A program made the position numbers and the translations under genes. A stretch of 64,000 bases of DNA from Rhodothermales bacterium. Its GTDB lineage: Bacteria; Bacteroidota; Rhodothermia; Rhodothermales; UBA10348. Where the stretch lies: the NCBI GenBank assembly GCA_017643395.1, contig JAEPNP010000008.1:1-64000 (forward strand), given 5' to 3'. Under the pieces are notes generated by a model, which made no database searches, was not told the DNA's origin, and was given only the letters and a program-made list of their open reading frames with translations. Below, in pieces: positions 24,368 to 32,108 of the stretch; position 1 is the first letter of the stretch, and each line of letters opens with the position of its first letter.

Positions 24368-25312
24368 TCAGTCTCCGCGGCGGACGCGGTCGAACATCTC
24401 CTGCTGACGCGTGCCCGGCGGCACGTCGTACGGATTGCCGGGAAGGATCACGCGATTGAGGATCGGGTAGCGCGCGCGCTCGTGGAACGGCTGGGGATCG
24501 CCCACCGGATCCTCACCGATCACAAGCACGGTAGTCCCAGGCTCGATCACCCGCACATTTGCGGAGCTGACCATGCCCGATCCGGCCGACGTGACCCAGG
24601 TGTCTCCCCAGTCGTAGATCCACTTTGCGTCCTCTTCCACCAGGCGCACGCACCCGTGGCTACTCGGACCGCCAGTGGGCATGGGATACTGGTGGATATG
24701 GATGCCGCGGCCCTCGTGGAAGTTGAACACCCAGTACATCTCCCACGGTTCGCCCGGAGGCGACATGGACGACACACGATATTCGGTCTTCCAGTTGAAA
24801 TTGAAGCGGCCCGTCGGTGTGGGCGTGATCTCCCCACCGGTATTGACGATTCCCCAGCGCGCCAGTCGTCCATTTTCGTAGGCAGCCCACGCCTGCACAC
24901 TCTTGTCGATCACGAATAGCTTGTCGAAATCGGCTCCGCCCTGGTAGAACTTCGGAAAGGGGGTATAGGCGCAGAACTCCAGGTCAAAGCGGCTCGGCAC
25001 GACCAGCGTGTCGCCCACTTCGGCGCGCTCAATCAGTTTGCGGTTGAGCATGCCCACAAGCTTGGCTCGTTTCCGGCCCAACTGCAGGTCGCCGTCTCCG
25101 ATCACCTTGTAGAACGTGTTTCTGGCCAGTACAGAATTGTTGCGGCTCGAGTAGAGGATGAAGTACTCGTAATTGACCTCGGGCAATTCGGTCACACGCG
25201 GGCTGCACGGCGACAGAATCTCAGCCAGCGCCCGCTGATTGATGTACTGACCGCTGGCCGGTAGCGCAGTCGCGAGAGCGAGCAACAGGAGCAAAGGGAA
25301 TCGAAAACGCAT
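24368..25312 (-). CDS. L,D-transpeptidase (YkuD domain), exported
   Basis: The 314-aa product has a signal peptide (MRFRFPLLLLLALATALPASG) and, near residues 200-260, a YkuD catalytic domain: HQYPMPTGGPSSHGCVRL with the catalytic Cys in SHGCVR and an upstream His. Upstream is a region resembling the helper part of ErfK/YafK proteins (VYKV-like phrase NTFYKVIGDGDLQLG). These enzymes cross-link peptidoglycan or attach proteins to it. The open frame extends 66 codons upstream into the K+ channel gene; ATG 25312 gives the signal peptide. It follows the channel gene by 10 bp. Confidence 0.9.
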   Translation of the reverse strand: MRFRFPLLLLLALATALPASGQYINQRALAEILSPCSPRVTELPEVNYEYFILYSSRNNSVLARNTFYKVIGDGDLQLGRKRAKLVGMLNRKLIERAEVGDTLVVPSRFDLEFCAYTPFPKFYQGGADFDKLFVIDKSVQAWAAYENGRLARWGIVNTGGEITPTPTGRFNFNWKTEYRVSSMSPPGEPWEMYWVFNFHEGRGIHIHQYPMPTGGPSSHGCVRLVEEDAKWIYDWGDTWVTSAGSGMVSSANVRVIEPGTTVLVIGEDPVGDPQPFHERARYPILNRVILPGNPYDVPPGTRQQEMFDRVRRGD

Positions 25313-25322
25313 AATCAAAGCA

Positions 25323-26381
25323 TCAAGCGGTGGCCGGAGCGCACCCTTCCTCTCGCAATTGTTGGACCATTTCCAAACTGCCGAGCACCACGAGGGAATC
25401 TCCCGGCGTGAGCTCGACATCGGAACGTGGATTGAATACCATCTTGTCGGTCTCCTTGTCGATGATTGCCACGACAATGGCCTCGAAACGGCTCCTGAAG
25501 TCGCTTCCATCCAGGCTGGAGCCGGCGAGAAGGCTGCCCTCTTCGATCTTCACCTCCTGCAGGTTCATGCTCTCGGTGAAGCGCACACTACTCATGAACT
25601 TGTCGACATCGGGTCTCAAAATGACCTGTGCCATGCGATCAGCCCCGATTTCGTAGGGCGAAATCACCTGGTTTGCTCCGGCGCGCAGCAGTTTGCGGCG
25701 ATTCTGCTCCTTGTCCGTGCGCGCCAGAATGAAGACGTCCGGATTCATCTCCCGGGCTACCAGCGTTACAAAGACGTTGGCCCGGTCCTCGGGAAGCGTG
25801 AGAATGAGGCCCTTTGCCCGTCGGATACCCGCCGCGTCGAGCGTCATCTCCTCCTCGGCGTCACCATCGACATGCGTAAACCCGGCATCGAGGATCTGGT
25901 CGATTTTCGGCTGGGACCTCTCAATGATCAGAAAGGGAATGTCGTTAACCGACAGGTCGACGGCGATTCGACTCCCGATGCGGCCGAATCCGCAGATGAT
26001 GTAGTGATCCGACAACTTCTCGATCATCTTGAGGCGGTGACGTTCGCTGAACGTGCGACTGTTGATCAGAATCTGGGCAGACCGAGTGGCTATGAACGCC
26101 ACCGTGCCGATGCCGCCCAGCCCCAGAAAGATCGTAAACACTCTTCCGAGGGGCGAAAGGCTCTGCACCTCGCCGAACCCGATCGTGGTCAGCGTGATGA
26201 AGGTCATGTAGAACGCGTCCAGCCACGACCACTCCTCGATGACCACATAACCCACGGCGCCGAGCCCCATAAGTCCGGCCAGGGCCAGGTTGGCCGCCAT
26301 CAGCTCTCGCCGGGCGGAGTCGTCGGCCCTACTCAGGCCACGAGGTTTGTGCTCGGTATCCCGAAGACGCGTGAGTGCCAT
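25323..26381 (-). CDS. Potassium channel protein with RCK (TrkA-N/TrkA-C) domains
   Basis: The 352-aa protein is a two-helix K+ channel subunit: helix 1 (about 28-46), pore loop with selectivity filter TLTTIGFGE (about 63-71), helix 2 (about 80-100), then a TrkA-N Rossmann domain (IICGFGRIGSRIAVDL) and a TrkA-C domain (about 265-345) with GDSLVVLG. It matches the MthK/Kch-like architecture gated by a cytoplasmic ligand. The chosen ATG overlaps the upstream gene by 49 nt; ATG 26300 would avoid the overlap and start just before helix 1, so the start is uncertain. Confidence 0.92.
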   Translation of the reverse strand: MALTRLRDTEHKPRGLSRADDSARRELMAANLALAGLMGLGAVGYVVIEEWSWLDAFYMTFITLTTIGFGEVQSLSPLGRVFTIFLGLGGIGTVAFIATRSAQILINSRTFSERHRLKMIEKLSDHYIICGFGRIGSRIAVDLSVNDIPFLIIERSQPKIDQILDAGFTHVDGDAEEEMTLDAAGIRRAKGLILTLPEDRANVFVTLVAREMNPDVFILARTDKEQNRRKLLRAGANQVISPYEIGADRMAQVILRPDVDKFMSSVRFTESMNLQEVKIEEGSLLAGSSLDGSDFRSRFEAIVVAIIDKETDKMVFNPRSDVELTPGDSLVVLGSLEMVQQLREEGCAPATA

Positions 26382-26848
26382 GTTTCGCGCGCTTCCTGTT
26401 CGATGCGGCCCAGGTCGGCGACTTGAGTGAGGGAGAGGTCAATGACGGGAGTAGTTCCGAGCACCCTGCCGGCTGCGACAAGGGCTCGGAACTCCGGTCG
26501 TTCTACGACCTGAACCTCGCCTTTATCGGTTCTGTAGGCAATGGAGAGGCCGGTCATCCACCGAAAGTCCATCGCCCGTCCAATCCCTTCCAGGATATGC
26601 ACGGACTTGTCGATTCCGCATCCGGATATGTCGGCTTCCTCGACGACGGCGGCGATTCCAAGCAGGCGGCCTTCGATGAGCTCTGCGGCGGCCAACACCG
26701 GTCTGCCATGGCTGGTCCAGGTGTCCATGAAGGCCTGAACGCGGGTCATGACAAAGTCTTGCTCCGACGGCGTCAGCACGCGATCGCAGGCGTACAGCCA
26801 GAGCCGCGCCTCCTGAGGGAGACGGGAAATCTTGGAAAAATGGGTCAT
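26333..26848 (-). CDS. Conserved Bacteroidota protein (often named ABC transporter ATPase)
   Basis: The 171-aa soluble protein has the pattern LPQEARLWLYACDRVLTPSE, then WTSHGRPVLAAAELIEGRLL and ADISGCGIDKSVHILEGIG. I recall this combination (LW.Y...R.L...E, W.SHG, SGC.IDKSV) in short Bacteroidota proteins annotated as ABC transporter ATPase. Nothing here resembles a Walker motif, so that name is not supported. It lies 6 bp downstream of xseB and overlaps the K+ channel start. Function unknown; its Cys in SGCGIDKS is the obvious residue of interest. Confidence 0.75.
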   Translation of the reverse strand: MTHFSKISRLPQEARLWLYACDRVLTPSEQDFVMTRVQAFMDTWTSHGRPVLAAAELIEGRLLGIAAVVEEADISGCGIDKSVHILEGIGRAMDFRWMTGLSIAYRTDKGEVQVVERPEFRALVAAGRVLGTTPVIDLSLTQVADLGRIEQEARETWHSRVFGIPSTNLVA

Positions 26849-26854
26849 CGGGGG

Positions 26855-27130
26855 CTACTCAAACAGCGTTCCTGAAGTGTTCGAATCGGGGACGGAAAGG
26901 GAGTTGGCTTCCCCGTCTCCTCCAGCCGGGCTTCCGGCTGGTTGGGCACGCAACTTCTCCACACGCTGCTCTGCCTGCTCAAGTCGTTCCATGCATGTGC
27001 GTGCCAGCTTCGTTCCCTGTTCGTACAGTTCTATCGCCTGCTCCAGACCAGTCTCCGGGCTTTCTAGCAATTCCGTGAGCTTCTCGAGGCGATCGAGGCT
27101 TTCCTCAAAGGTCCCTTCCGGAGAAGACAT
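26855..27130 (-). CDS. xseB: Exodeoxyribonuclease VII small subunit
   Basis: The 91-aa product contains the XseB two-helix hairpin: TFEESLDRLEKLTELLESPE, then GLEQAIELYEQGTKLARTCM and ERLEQAEQRVEKL. XseB binds several copies per XseA to form exonuclease VII, which trims single-stranded DNA. The C-terminal 30 residues are Gly/Ser/Ala-rich. xseA lies about 2 kb away on the same strand instead of adjacent, separated by an SDR gene on the other strand and a YjbQ-like gene. Confidence 0.92.
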   Translation of the reverse strand: MSSPEGTFEESLDRLEKLTELLESPETGLEQAIELYEQGTKLARTCMERLEQAEQRVEKLRAQPAGSPAGGDGEANSLSVPDSNTSGTLFE

Positions 27131-27222
27131 GGCATAAAAGCTGGTTGAGCGGCCTTGTACCGACCGCGCGCCGGAAAGATCACGTATACTCCCGCCCGCT
27201 TGCCAAAGGAGGACTGGACTGA

Positions 27223-27999
27223 ATGGATCTGGGACTGAAAGACCGTGTAGCTGTTGTGACCGGCGCCAGCCGGGGAATCGGGCGAGGTATCGCCGAATCG
27301 TTGGCCCGGGAGGGCTGCAAGCTGGTGGTGTGCGCCCGCGGGGAAGAGCGACTGGAAGAAACCGCTACGGCGCTGCGTGAGCTGGGTGCTGAGGTGGTGG
27401 CTGTTTCGGGCGATGTGACCTCTGCTGAAGGGGCCGTGCGGCCGATAGAGACCGCGCTTTCCGAGTTCGGTGCCGTGCATGTGCTGGTGAGCAACGTCGG
27501 CGGCAATCGTCGTGGCCGTTTCGCCGATACGTCGGATGACGACTGGGAAGCCGTGCTGGACGCCAACCTGCGTGCGCACATTCGTGTGGCACGTCGGGCC
27601 GTGCCGGCCATGGAACAGTCCGGTGGAGGAGCGATCACCTTCACGGCTTCGATCTTCGGACGGGAGGGGGGAGGTCCCGGCCTCTCGATCTACAACAGCA
27701 CCAAGAGCGCGCTGATTTCGATGGCCAAGATCATGGCCATGGAGCTTGCGGAGAAGAACATCCGCGTGAATACCATCGCGCCGGGTTCGATTCGATTTCC
27801 GGGCGGCAGCTGGGACCGGCGCTGCAACGAGGACCCCGAGGGCATGAAGGCGTTTATCGCTGACAACCTGCCGTTCGGCCGGTTTGGTCGCGTGGAGGAG
27901 GTGGCCGACACCGCGGCCTTCCTCAGTTCGGACCGCGCCTCATGGATCAGCGGGGCATGCCTGAACGTGGACGGCGTGCAGTCCAAGTCCCTGATCTAG
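27223..27999 (+). CDS. Short-chain dehydrogenase/reductase
   Basis: The 258-aa classical SDR has the cofactor loop TGASRGIG (13-20), Asn115, Ser143 and the YxxxK pair Tyr157/Lys161 (YNSTK). It ends with the usual SSDRASWISGACLNVDGVQS. The Asn-Ala-Gly motif reads SNVGGN. Arg39 in VVCARG suggests an NADPH preference (inference). It is FabG-like but not assignable to a pathway. A strong AAAGGAGG at 27205-27212 sets the start; TATACT at 27185-27190 could be a -10. It is transcribed divergently from xseB and stands alone. Confidence 0.9.
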   Translation: MDLGLKDRVAVVTGASRGIGRGIAESLAREGCKLVVCARGEERLEETATALRELGAEVVAVSGDVTSAEGAVRPIETALSEFGAVHVLVSNVGGNRRGRFADTSDDDWEAVLDANLRAHIRVARRAVPAMEQSGGGAITFTASIFGREGGGPGLSIYNSTKSALISMAKIMAMELAEKNIRVNTIAPGSIRFPGGSWDRRCNEDPEGMKAFIADNLPFGRFGRVEEVADTAAFLSSDRASWISGACLNVDGVQSKSLI

Positions 28000-28030
28000 G
28001 CGGGCTCGCAGGCAGCCCGACCCCGGGAGA

Positions 28031-29101
28031 TCAGACGTAGCGCGTGTAGGTGACGTTCACGCGGCGGGCACCCGTTTCGGCCCGGCGCCATTGCACCAGG
28101 ATCGGGCTCTGGTACGTCCCTGCGATAATGCGACTCGGCTTTTCGGCCTCGCTGCCCTCGACGACCAGGCTGACACCGCGTTTCATGCGGAGAAACCGCT
28201 GGGCCGGTACCTGTACGAACTTGTCGATCACCCGCTCGATGAAGGATTCCGAGAGACCCGCCCGGTCTATGAATCGGTTCACGAAGTGCACCAGGTCATA
28301 TTTGGCGTAGTCCTTGGCCTTCTCCTTGATGGCTTTCGGGTCGCGCAGCATGTTGCGGCCGCGCTGGGCCATGAACCGGATCGGGTCCTGTAGCACCTCG
28401 CGGAGGTCGTGACGCATCAGCAGCGTCTCGTACTCGTTGACGGTCAGGCCGGTGTTCTTCTCACAGGGATCCAGGGCCAGATCGATGCGGCCGCGATCGA
28501 TCCCGTGGATGCGAATCAGCTCATGCAGCCGGTCAAAAAGGCCAAGCTGGGGATCCCAGAGATTGATGGAGTCGATTGGGTGCTTCGAAACCGGGATTTC
28601 CAGAGTGAACTGGTCTACGATCTCATCCCGGTTGTAGCCAAGGGCCGTCGTGCGACGATTCCGGCGGTTCTCCTCATACACGCCGTCGAGATCCACAAAG
28701 TAGACTGGCGTGTCCGGCTCGTTGTGGTACGTGACCGTGTTTTCGAGGCCCGACCCGATGAAGGTCAGGTGCGAGTCGGCATTGCGGGGCTCGACCAATT
28801 TCTGTTCATCGGACAACTCATCCCGCAGGTCCATCTGGTCGTGCCGGTAGTCGGCACCCTCGGGAAACAGACCCTGAAAAGAGCCCACATAGGCCTGCAG
28901 CGTCTGACGATCATGACCCAGCCTCTTCGCGAACACCTGCTCGAAGTAGCCGGCTGTGGTGTGGTAGGACGTATATGTGGTCCGGGGAAACTCAGACAGG
29001 AATCCGGGCGCCTGCTCCTCAATCCGCTTCGAAACATCAATGATGTCGACCCGCCGTTCCGGCTGGATGTCGACAGTTACTTCAGCAGGTTCCTGAGCCA
29101 T
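28031..29101 (-). CDS. YjbQ/UPF0047-like protein with a large helical insertion
   Basis: The 356-aa protein looks like a YjbQ-family fold (thiamine-phosphate-synthase-like, normally about 140 aa) split by an insertion. N-terminal half: YHTTAGYF (46-53), the FPEGADYRHD segment (79-88) and NADSHLTFIGSG (107-118) correspond to the HTTA, P...Y.HD and N..SHL motifs of YjbQ. The C-terminal GTYQSPILVQW (from 328) matches the family's GTWQ.I.L strand and is followed by ARRVNVTYTRYV. Between them lie about 180 residues, largely helical and Asp/Arg-rich. The YjbQ assignment is mine from motif order. The start overlaps the xseA stop by one base. Confidence 0.6.
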   Translation of the reverse strand: MAQEPAEVTVDIQPERRVDIIDVSKRIEEQAPGFLSEFPRTTYTSYHTTAGYFEQVFAKRLGHDRQTLQAYVGSFQGLFPEGADYRHDQMDLRDELSDEQKLVEPRNADSHLTFIGSGLENTVTYHNEPDTPVYFVDLDGVYEENRRNRRTTALGYNRDEIVDQFTLEIPVSKHPIDSINLWDPQLGLFDRLHELIRIHGIDRGRIDLALDPCEKNTGLTVNEYETLLMRHDLREVLQDPIRFMAQRGRNMLRDPKAIKEKAKDYAKYDLVHFVNRFIDRAGLSESFIERVIDKFVQVPAQRFLRMKRGVSLVVEGSEAEKPSRIIAGTYQSPILVQWRRAETGARRVNVTYTRYV

Positions 29102-30393
29102 TACTTGGTGTGGGCGTTGGAAATGAGGGAGCGGCCTTCTGAATCAGCAGAGGTGAACGAGGTGTCCCCGTCACCGTTCCGAACCTGTCGTGCCGACACG
29201 CTTCCTTCTTGGAATCGTATACGAAAAGGTTCATCGGATGGCACGTCGCGCGCGCTGACAATGCGACGACCGGCGTGTTCGACGAGCGCAAAGCCGGTTT
29301 CAAGCGGTCGGAGGGGGTTCATCCCTTCGAGACGGGCCTTGCGCGCTTCCAGTTGCAGCTTCGCACGCTCCAGCAGGGAGGCCAGGGAGCGCTCCAGTCG
29401 CGTGACACGTCGGTCCACCTCGCCCCGCGCCCGGTCGATGCGCAGCCCGGGATGCGGGACCCGGCGTGCCCGCTCCACTAGTGCCCTGGCGCGTTGGATA
29501 CGCGCACGGATGAGTCCGTCCTGTCTGGCCGCGATCGCGCGCAGCGTGCCACGGAGCTCTTCCTGGTCCGGAACCGCAAGCTCGGCCGCCATGCTCGGCG
29601 TAGCCGCTCGCTGGTCCGCCACAAGGTCAACCAGCGTGGAGTCGGACTCGTGACCGACACCCGAGACAACCGGTATTCCGGACGCGTGCACGGCGCGCAC
29701 CGTCACCTCCTCGTTGAACGCCCAAAGGTCCTCAAGGCTGCCACCACCCCGTCCGACAATCAATACATCCGGACGCTGCGGATGTGACCCGGGCAGGCGG
29801 TTGAAGGAGCGCACCGCCCGCGCGATATCGTTTGCGGCGCCATCGCCCTGGACCAGAACCGGCTGCACCACCACCCGCGCCAGGGGATATCGCCGCTTGA
29901 GAACGGTGAGGATATCCCGGACCGCAGCGCCCGTGGCGGACGTCACCACCCCTACACACCGGGGGAATCGTGGCAGTGAGCGTTTCCGTGCGGGGTCGAA
30001 CAGCCCCTCGAGGTCCAGCTTGCGGGCCAGTTCGGCGAGCGCCTTCTGAAGTGCGCCCTCTCCAGCGGGCTGCATGCTGCGCACGCTGATTTGCAGGTCT
30101 CCGCGCGCGGCATACACAGTCAGGCCGCCCCGGATGCGGACGCGCATGCCGTCGGCAGGCCGAAACCGCAGGCGAGCTGCGTCGGAGGCCCACATGGTGC
30201 AACGGACCTGTGCGCGTTCGTCCTTGACCGTAAAGTAGCAGTGTCCGGAGCGGGGGCGCTTGAAGTTGGAGATCTCGCCTTCAACGAAGACGGTTCGGAA
30301 CTCTCTCTCGACGAGGCCGGCCAGTCGGCTGACCAGTCGCGTCACCGTTACCGGTTCTTCGCTGCGTCCCCCTGTGTATCTTCCCTCCACCAC
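29101..30393 (-). CDS. xseA: Exodeoxyribonuclease VII large subunit
   Basis: The roughly 430-aa product has an N-terminal OB-fold (VTVTRLVSRLAGLVEREFRT, GEISNFKRPRSGHCYFTVKD) and the Exonuc_VII_L catalytic region with LPRFPRCVGVVTSATGAAVRDI, RPDVLIVGRGGGSLEDLWAF and PVVSGVGHESDSTLVDLVAD. A coiled-coil stretch (about 300-380) precedes the C-terminal segment LRPLETGFALVEHAGRRIVS. No ATG fits, because the longer open frame runs back through the thx gene. A GTG at 30393 (or 30390) gives the family's normal N-terminus. It forms a 1-nt overlapping pair with the YjbQ-like gene. Confidence 0.9.
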   Translation of the reverse strand: MVEGRYTGGRSEEPVTVTRLVSRLAGLVEREFRTVFVEGEISNFKRPRSGHCYFTVKDERAQVRCTMWASDAARLRFRPADGMRVRIRGGLTVYAARGDLQISVRSMQPAGEGALQKALAELARKLDLEGLFDPARKRSLPRFPRCVGVVTSATGAAVRDILTVLKRRYPLARVVVQPVLVQGDGAANDIARAVRSFNRLPGSHPQRPDVLIVGRGGGSLEDLWAFNEEVTVRAVHASGIPVVSGVGHESDSTLVDLVADQRAATPSMAAELAVPDQEELRGTLRAIAARQDGLIRARIQRARALVERARRVPHPGLRIDRARGEVDRRVTRLERSLASLLERAKLQLEARKARLEGMNPLRPLETGFALVEHAGRRIVSARDVPSDEPFRIRFQEGSVSARQVRNGDGDTSFTSADSEGRSLISNAHTK

Positions 30394-30408
30394 GGAATAA
30401 ACAATACG

Positions 30409-30510
30409 ATGGGCAAAGGCGACAAACGCACCAGACGCGGCAAGATTCGGGCAAAGTCCTACGGCAAGAGTCGACCGCGCAAAAGCAACAAGGCATCCAA
30501 GAAGTCCTGA
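30409..30510 (+). CDS. thx: Small ribosomal subunit protein bS31 (Thx)
   Basis: The 33-aa, extremely basic product reads MGKGDKRTRRGKIRAKSYGK followed by SRPRKSNKASKKS. It matches the Thx family (MGKGD.RTRRGKI...YG..RPRK) known from Thermus and Bacteroidota 30S subunits, where the peptide fills a cavity in the head of the small subunit. Its ATG is only 15 bp from the divergent GTG of xseA, so each gene's promoter must lie inside the other or further away. The M14 peptidase gene starts 2 bp after its stop. Confidence 0.9.
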   Translation: MGKGDKRTRRGKIRAKSYGKSRPRKSNKASKKS

Positions 30511-30512
30511 GC

Positions 30513-32108
30513 ATGCGAAAGACCGGCGTGGCCCGTGCACAGTGGTCCGCACTGGCCACGGCAGTGCTTCTGCTGATCGCGCCCCGGTCGGGCGCGCAAG
30601 AGCTTGATCTCGGGTTTCTGCAGACCCGCGCGGAGGCGACGGGCTACGCGGAAACCACGGGCTATGACGAGGCGGTGGCCTTTCTCGAGGTTGCGGCAGC
30701 CCAGTCGGACCGGCTCCACATTACCACTTTCGGATACACGACAGAGGGGCGTTCGCTGCCACTGGTGGTCTGGGGGGACGTGGATCCTGATCCTGTCTCA
30801 CTTCGCGAAGACACCCGGCTCCGCATCTACCTGCAGGGCAACATCCACGCCGGCGAGGTTTGCGGAAAGGAGGCCATGTTGGCTCTGGTCCGGGACCTGG
30901 CCGCCGGTGGTTATGACGCGTGGCTGGACGATGTCGTCCTGCTCATCGCACCCATCTATAACGCGGATGGGAACGAGCGCGTCAGCCTCTACAACAGGCC
31001 GAGACAGCACGGGCCCGTGGGGGGCATGGGGCAGCGACCGAATGCCCGCAATCTGGACCTGAATCGGGACCACATGAAGCTCGCGAGTCCCGAAGCACGC
31101 TCTCTGGTCCGCATGATCAGCGCCTATGATCCACACGTGCTGGTGGATCTGCATACCACCAACGGATCCCGCCACGGATACCATCTGACGTACGCGCCGC
31201 CGCTGAATCCGAACACCCACCCGGCCATCGACGGGCTTCTTCGCGACGAGCTTCTGCCGGCAGTCACGGACGCCGTTCGCGAGCAGCACGGCTGGGAATT
31301 CTACCACTACGGCAACCTGCCCTTCCGGAATGCCCCGCGTGGCTGGTACACGTTTGATCATCGCCCGCGATTCAGCAACAACTATGCGGGCCTGCGCAAC
31401 CGATTCGGCATTCTCTCGGAGGCCTACTCCTACGCGTCGTTCGAAGATCGAGTGCGTGCCTCACGGGCGTTTGTGGAGGCCATCGTGAACTATGCGGCAG
31501 CGAATCGGGAAGCCATGATGGGCGCCCTTCGGGAGGCGGACGATGCCGTCCTGCCGGGATCGGAGTACGGCGTGACGGCCACCTGGAAGCCAACGCCTGA
31601 GGATGTCCCCATCCTGCTGGGAGAGGTGGAGCAGGTCCGAAACCCGTACTCCGGGGCTCCGATGCTCCTGCGAACAGATGAGACACGGGTCGAGGACATG
31701 CCGGCGTACATCGCCTTTCAGGCCGCCGAGACGACCGTGCTACCGGAAGCCTACCTGATTCCTCCCGGCCACGATTCGGTCATCGCTCTCCTGAAGGACC
31801 ATGGTGTGGAAGTCATGGCGGCTCCGGGCGGGCGCGCGCTCGGCGAGGCCTTTGGCATTGACTCGACGCGTGTCGCTGAGCGCGCCTTCCAGGGCGTGAA
31901 TGAGCGCACAATACTCGGAAGCTGGGCGCCGCGTTCTCAGGAGACGACTCAGGAGTGGACCCGGGTGCCTCTGGCGCAACCCCTTGGCCGCCTCGTGGCG
32001 TATTTGCTGGAGCCAAGGAGTGACGACGGCATTGTCAATTGGGATCTGATACAGTTCGACGGACCGGAATACCCGATCCTGCGCATCCCCGCCGGGCATC
32101 GGGAGTGA
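30513..32108 (+). CDS. M14-family zinc carboxypeptidase, exported
   Basis: The 531-aa product has a signal peptide (about 1-29, ending RSGAQ) and an M14 domain. Zinc ligands are His112 and Glu115 (NIHAGEVCGKEA) and His214 (VDLHTTNG). Substrate-binding Asn-Arg is in LDLNRDHMK (Arg185) and the general base is Glu303 (GILSEAYSY). About 190 further residues after the catalytic domain lack a recognised family. These enzymes trim peptides or cell-wall stems in the periplasm. It follows thx by 2 bp and overlaps the LuxE-like gene by 4 nt (GTGA). Confidence 0.92.
   Translation: MRKTGVARAQWSALATAVLLLIAPRSGAQELDLGFLQTRAEATGYAETTGYDEAVAFLEVAAAQSDRLHITTFGYTTEGRSLPLVVWGDVDPDPVSLREDTRLRIYLQGNIHAGEVCGKEAMLALVRDLAAGGYDAWLDDVVLLIAPIYNADGNERVSLYNRPRQHGPVGGMGQRPNARNLDLNRDHMKLASPEARSLVRMISAYDPHVLVDLHTTNGSRHGYHLTYAPPLNPNTHPAIDGLLRDELLPAVTDAVREQHGWEFYHYGNLPFRNAPRGWYTFDHRPRFSNNYAGLRNRFGILSEAYSYASFEDRVRASRAFVEAIVNYAAANREAMMGALREADDAVLPGSEYGVTATWKPTPEDVPILLGEVEQVRNPYSGAPMLLRTDETRVEDMPAYIAFQAAETTVLPEAYLIPPGHDSVIALLKDHGVEVMAAPGGRALGEAFGIDSTRVAERAFQGVNERTILGSWAPRSQETTQEWTRVPLAQPLGRLVAYLLEPRSDDGIVNWDLIQFDGPEYPILRIPAGHRE

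Noticed and set aside
23953-24459. 168-codon frame with a 17-residue repeat (PPGARSGSILARIEP)
   Set aside because: It follows from a 51-bp DNA period divisible by three. The repeat DNA has relatives elsewhere with out-of-frame spacing, and there is no ribosome-binding site or recognisable fold.
26333-26848. ABC transporter ATPase as a name for this gene
   Set aside because: No Walker A, Walker B or signature motif is present; the name seems a historical annotation of the family.
28409-29653. 414-codon plus-strand frame opposite the YjbQ-like gene and xseA
   Set aside because: Antisense to two genes with family motifs; no signal of its own.
30091-30510. 139-codon plus-strand frame containing thx
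   Set aside because: Only the last 33 codons match a family (Thx). The upstream part is antisense to xseA and has no homology.
30394-30552. N-terminal 53 codons of the longest xseA frame
   Set aside because: They run antisense through thx and into the M14 peptidase gene and do not resemble XseA. The GTG at 30393 gives the normal N-terminus.
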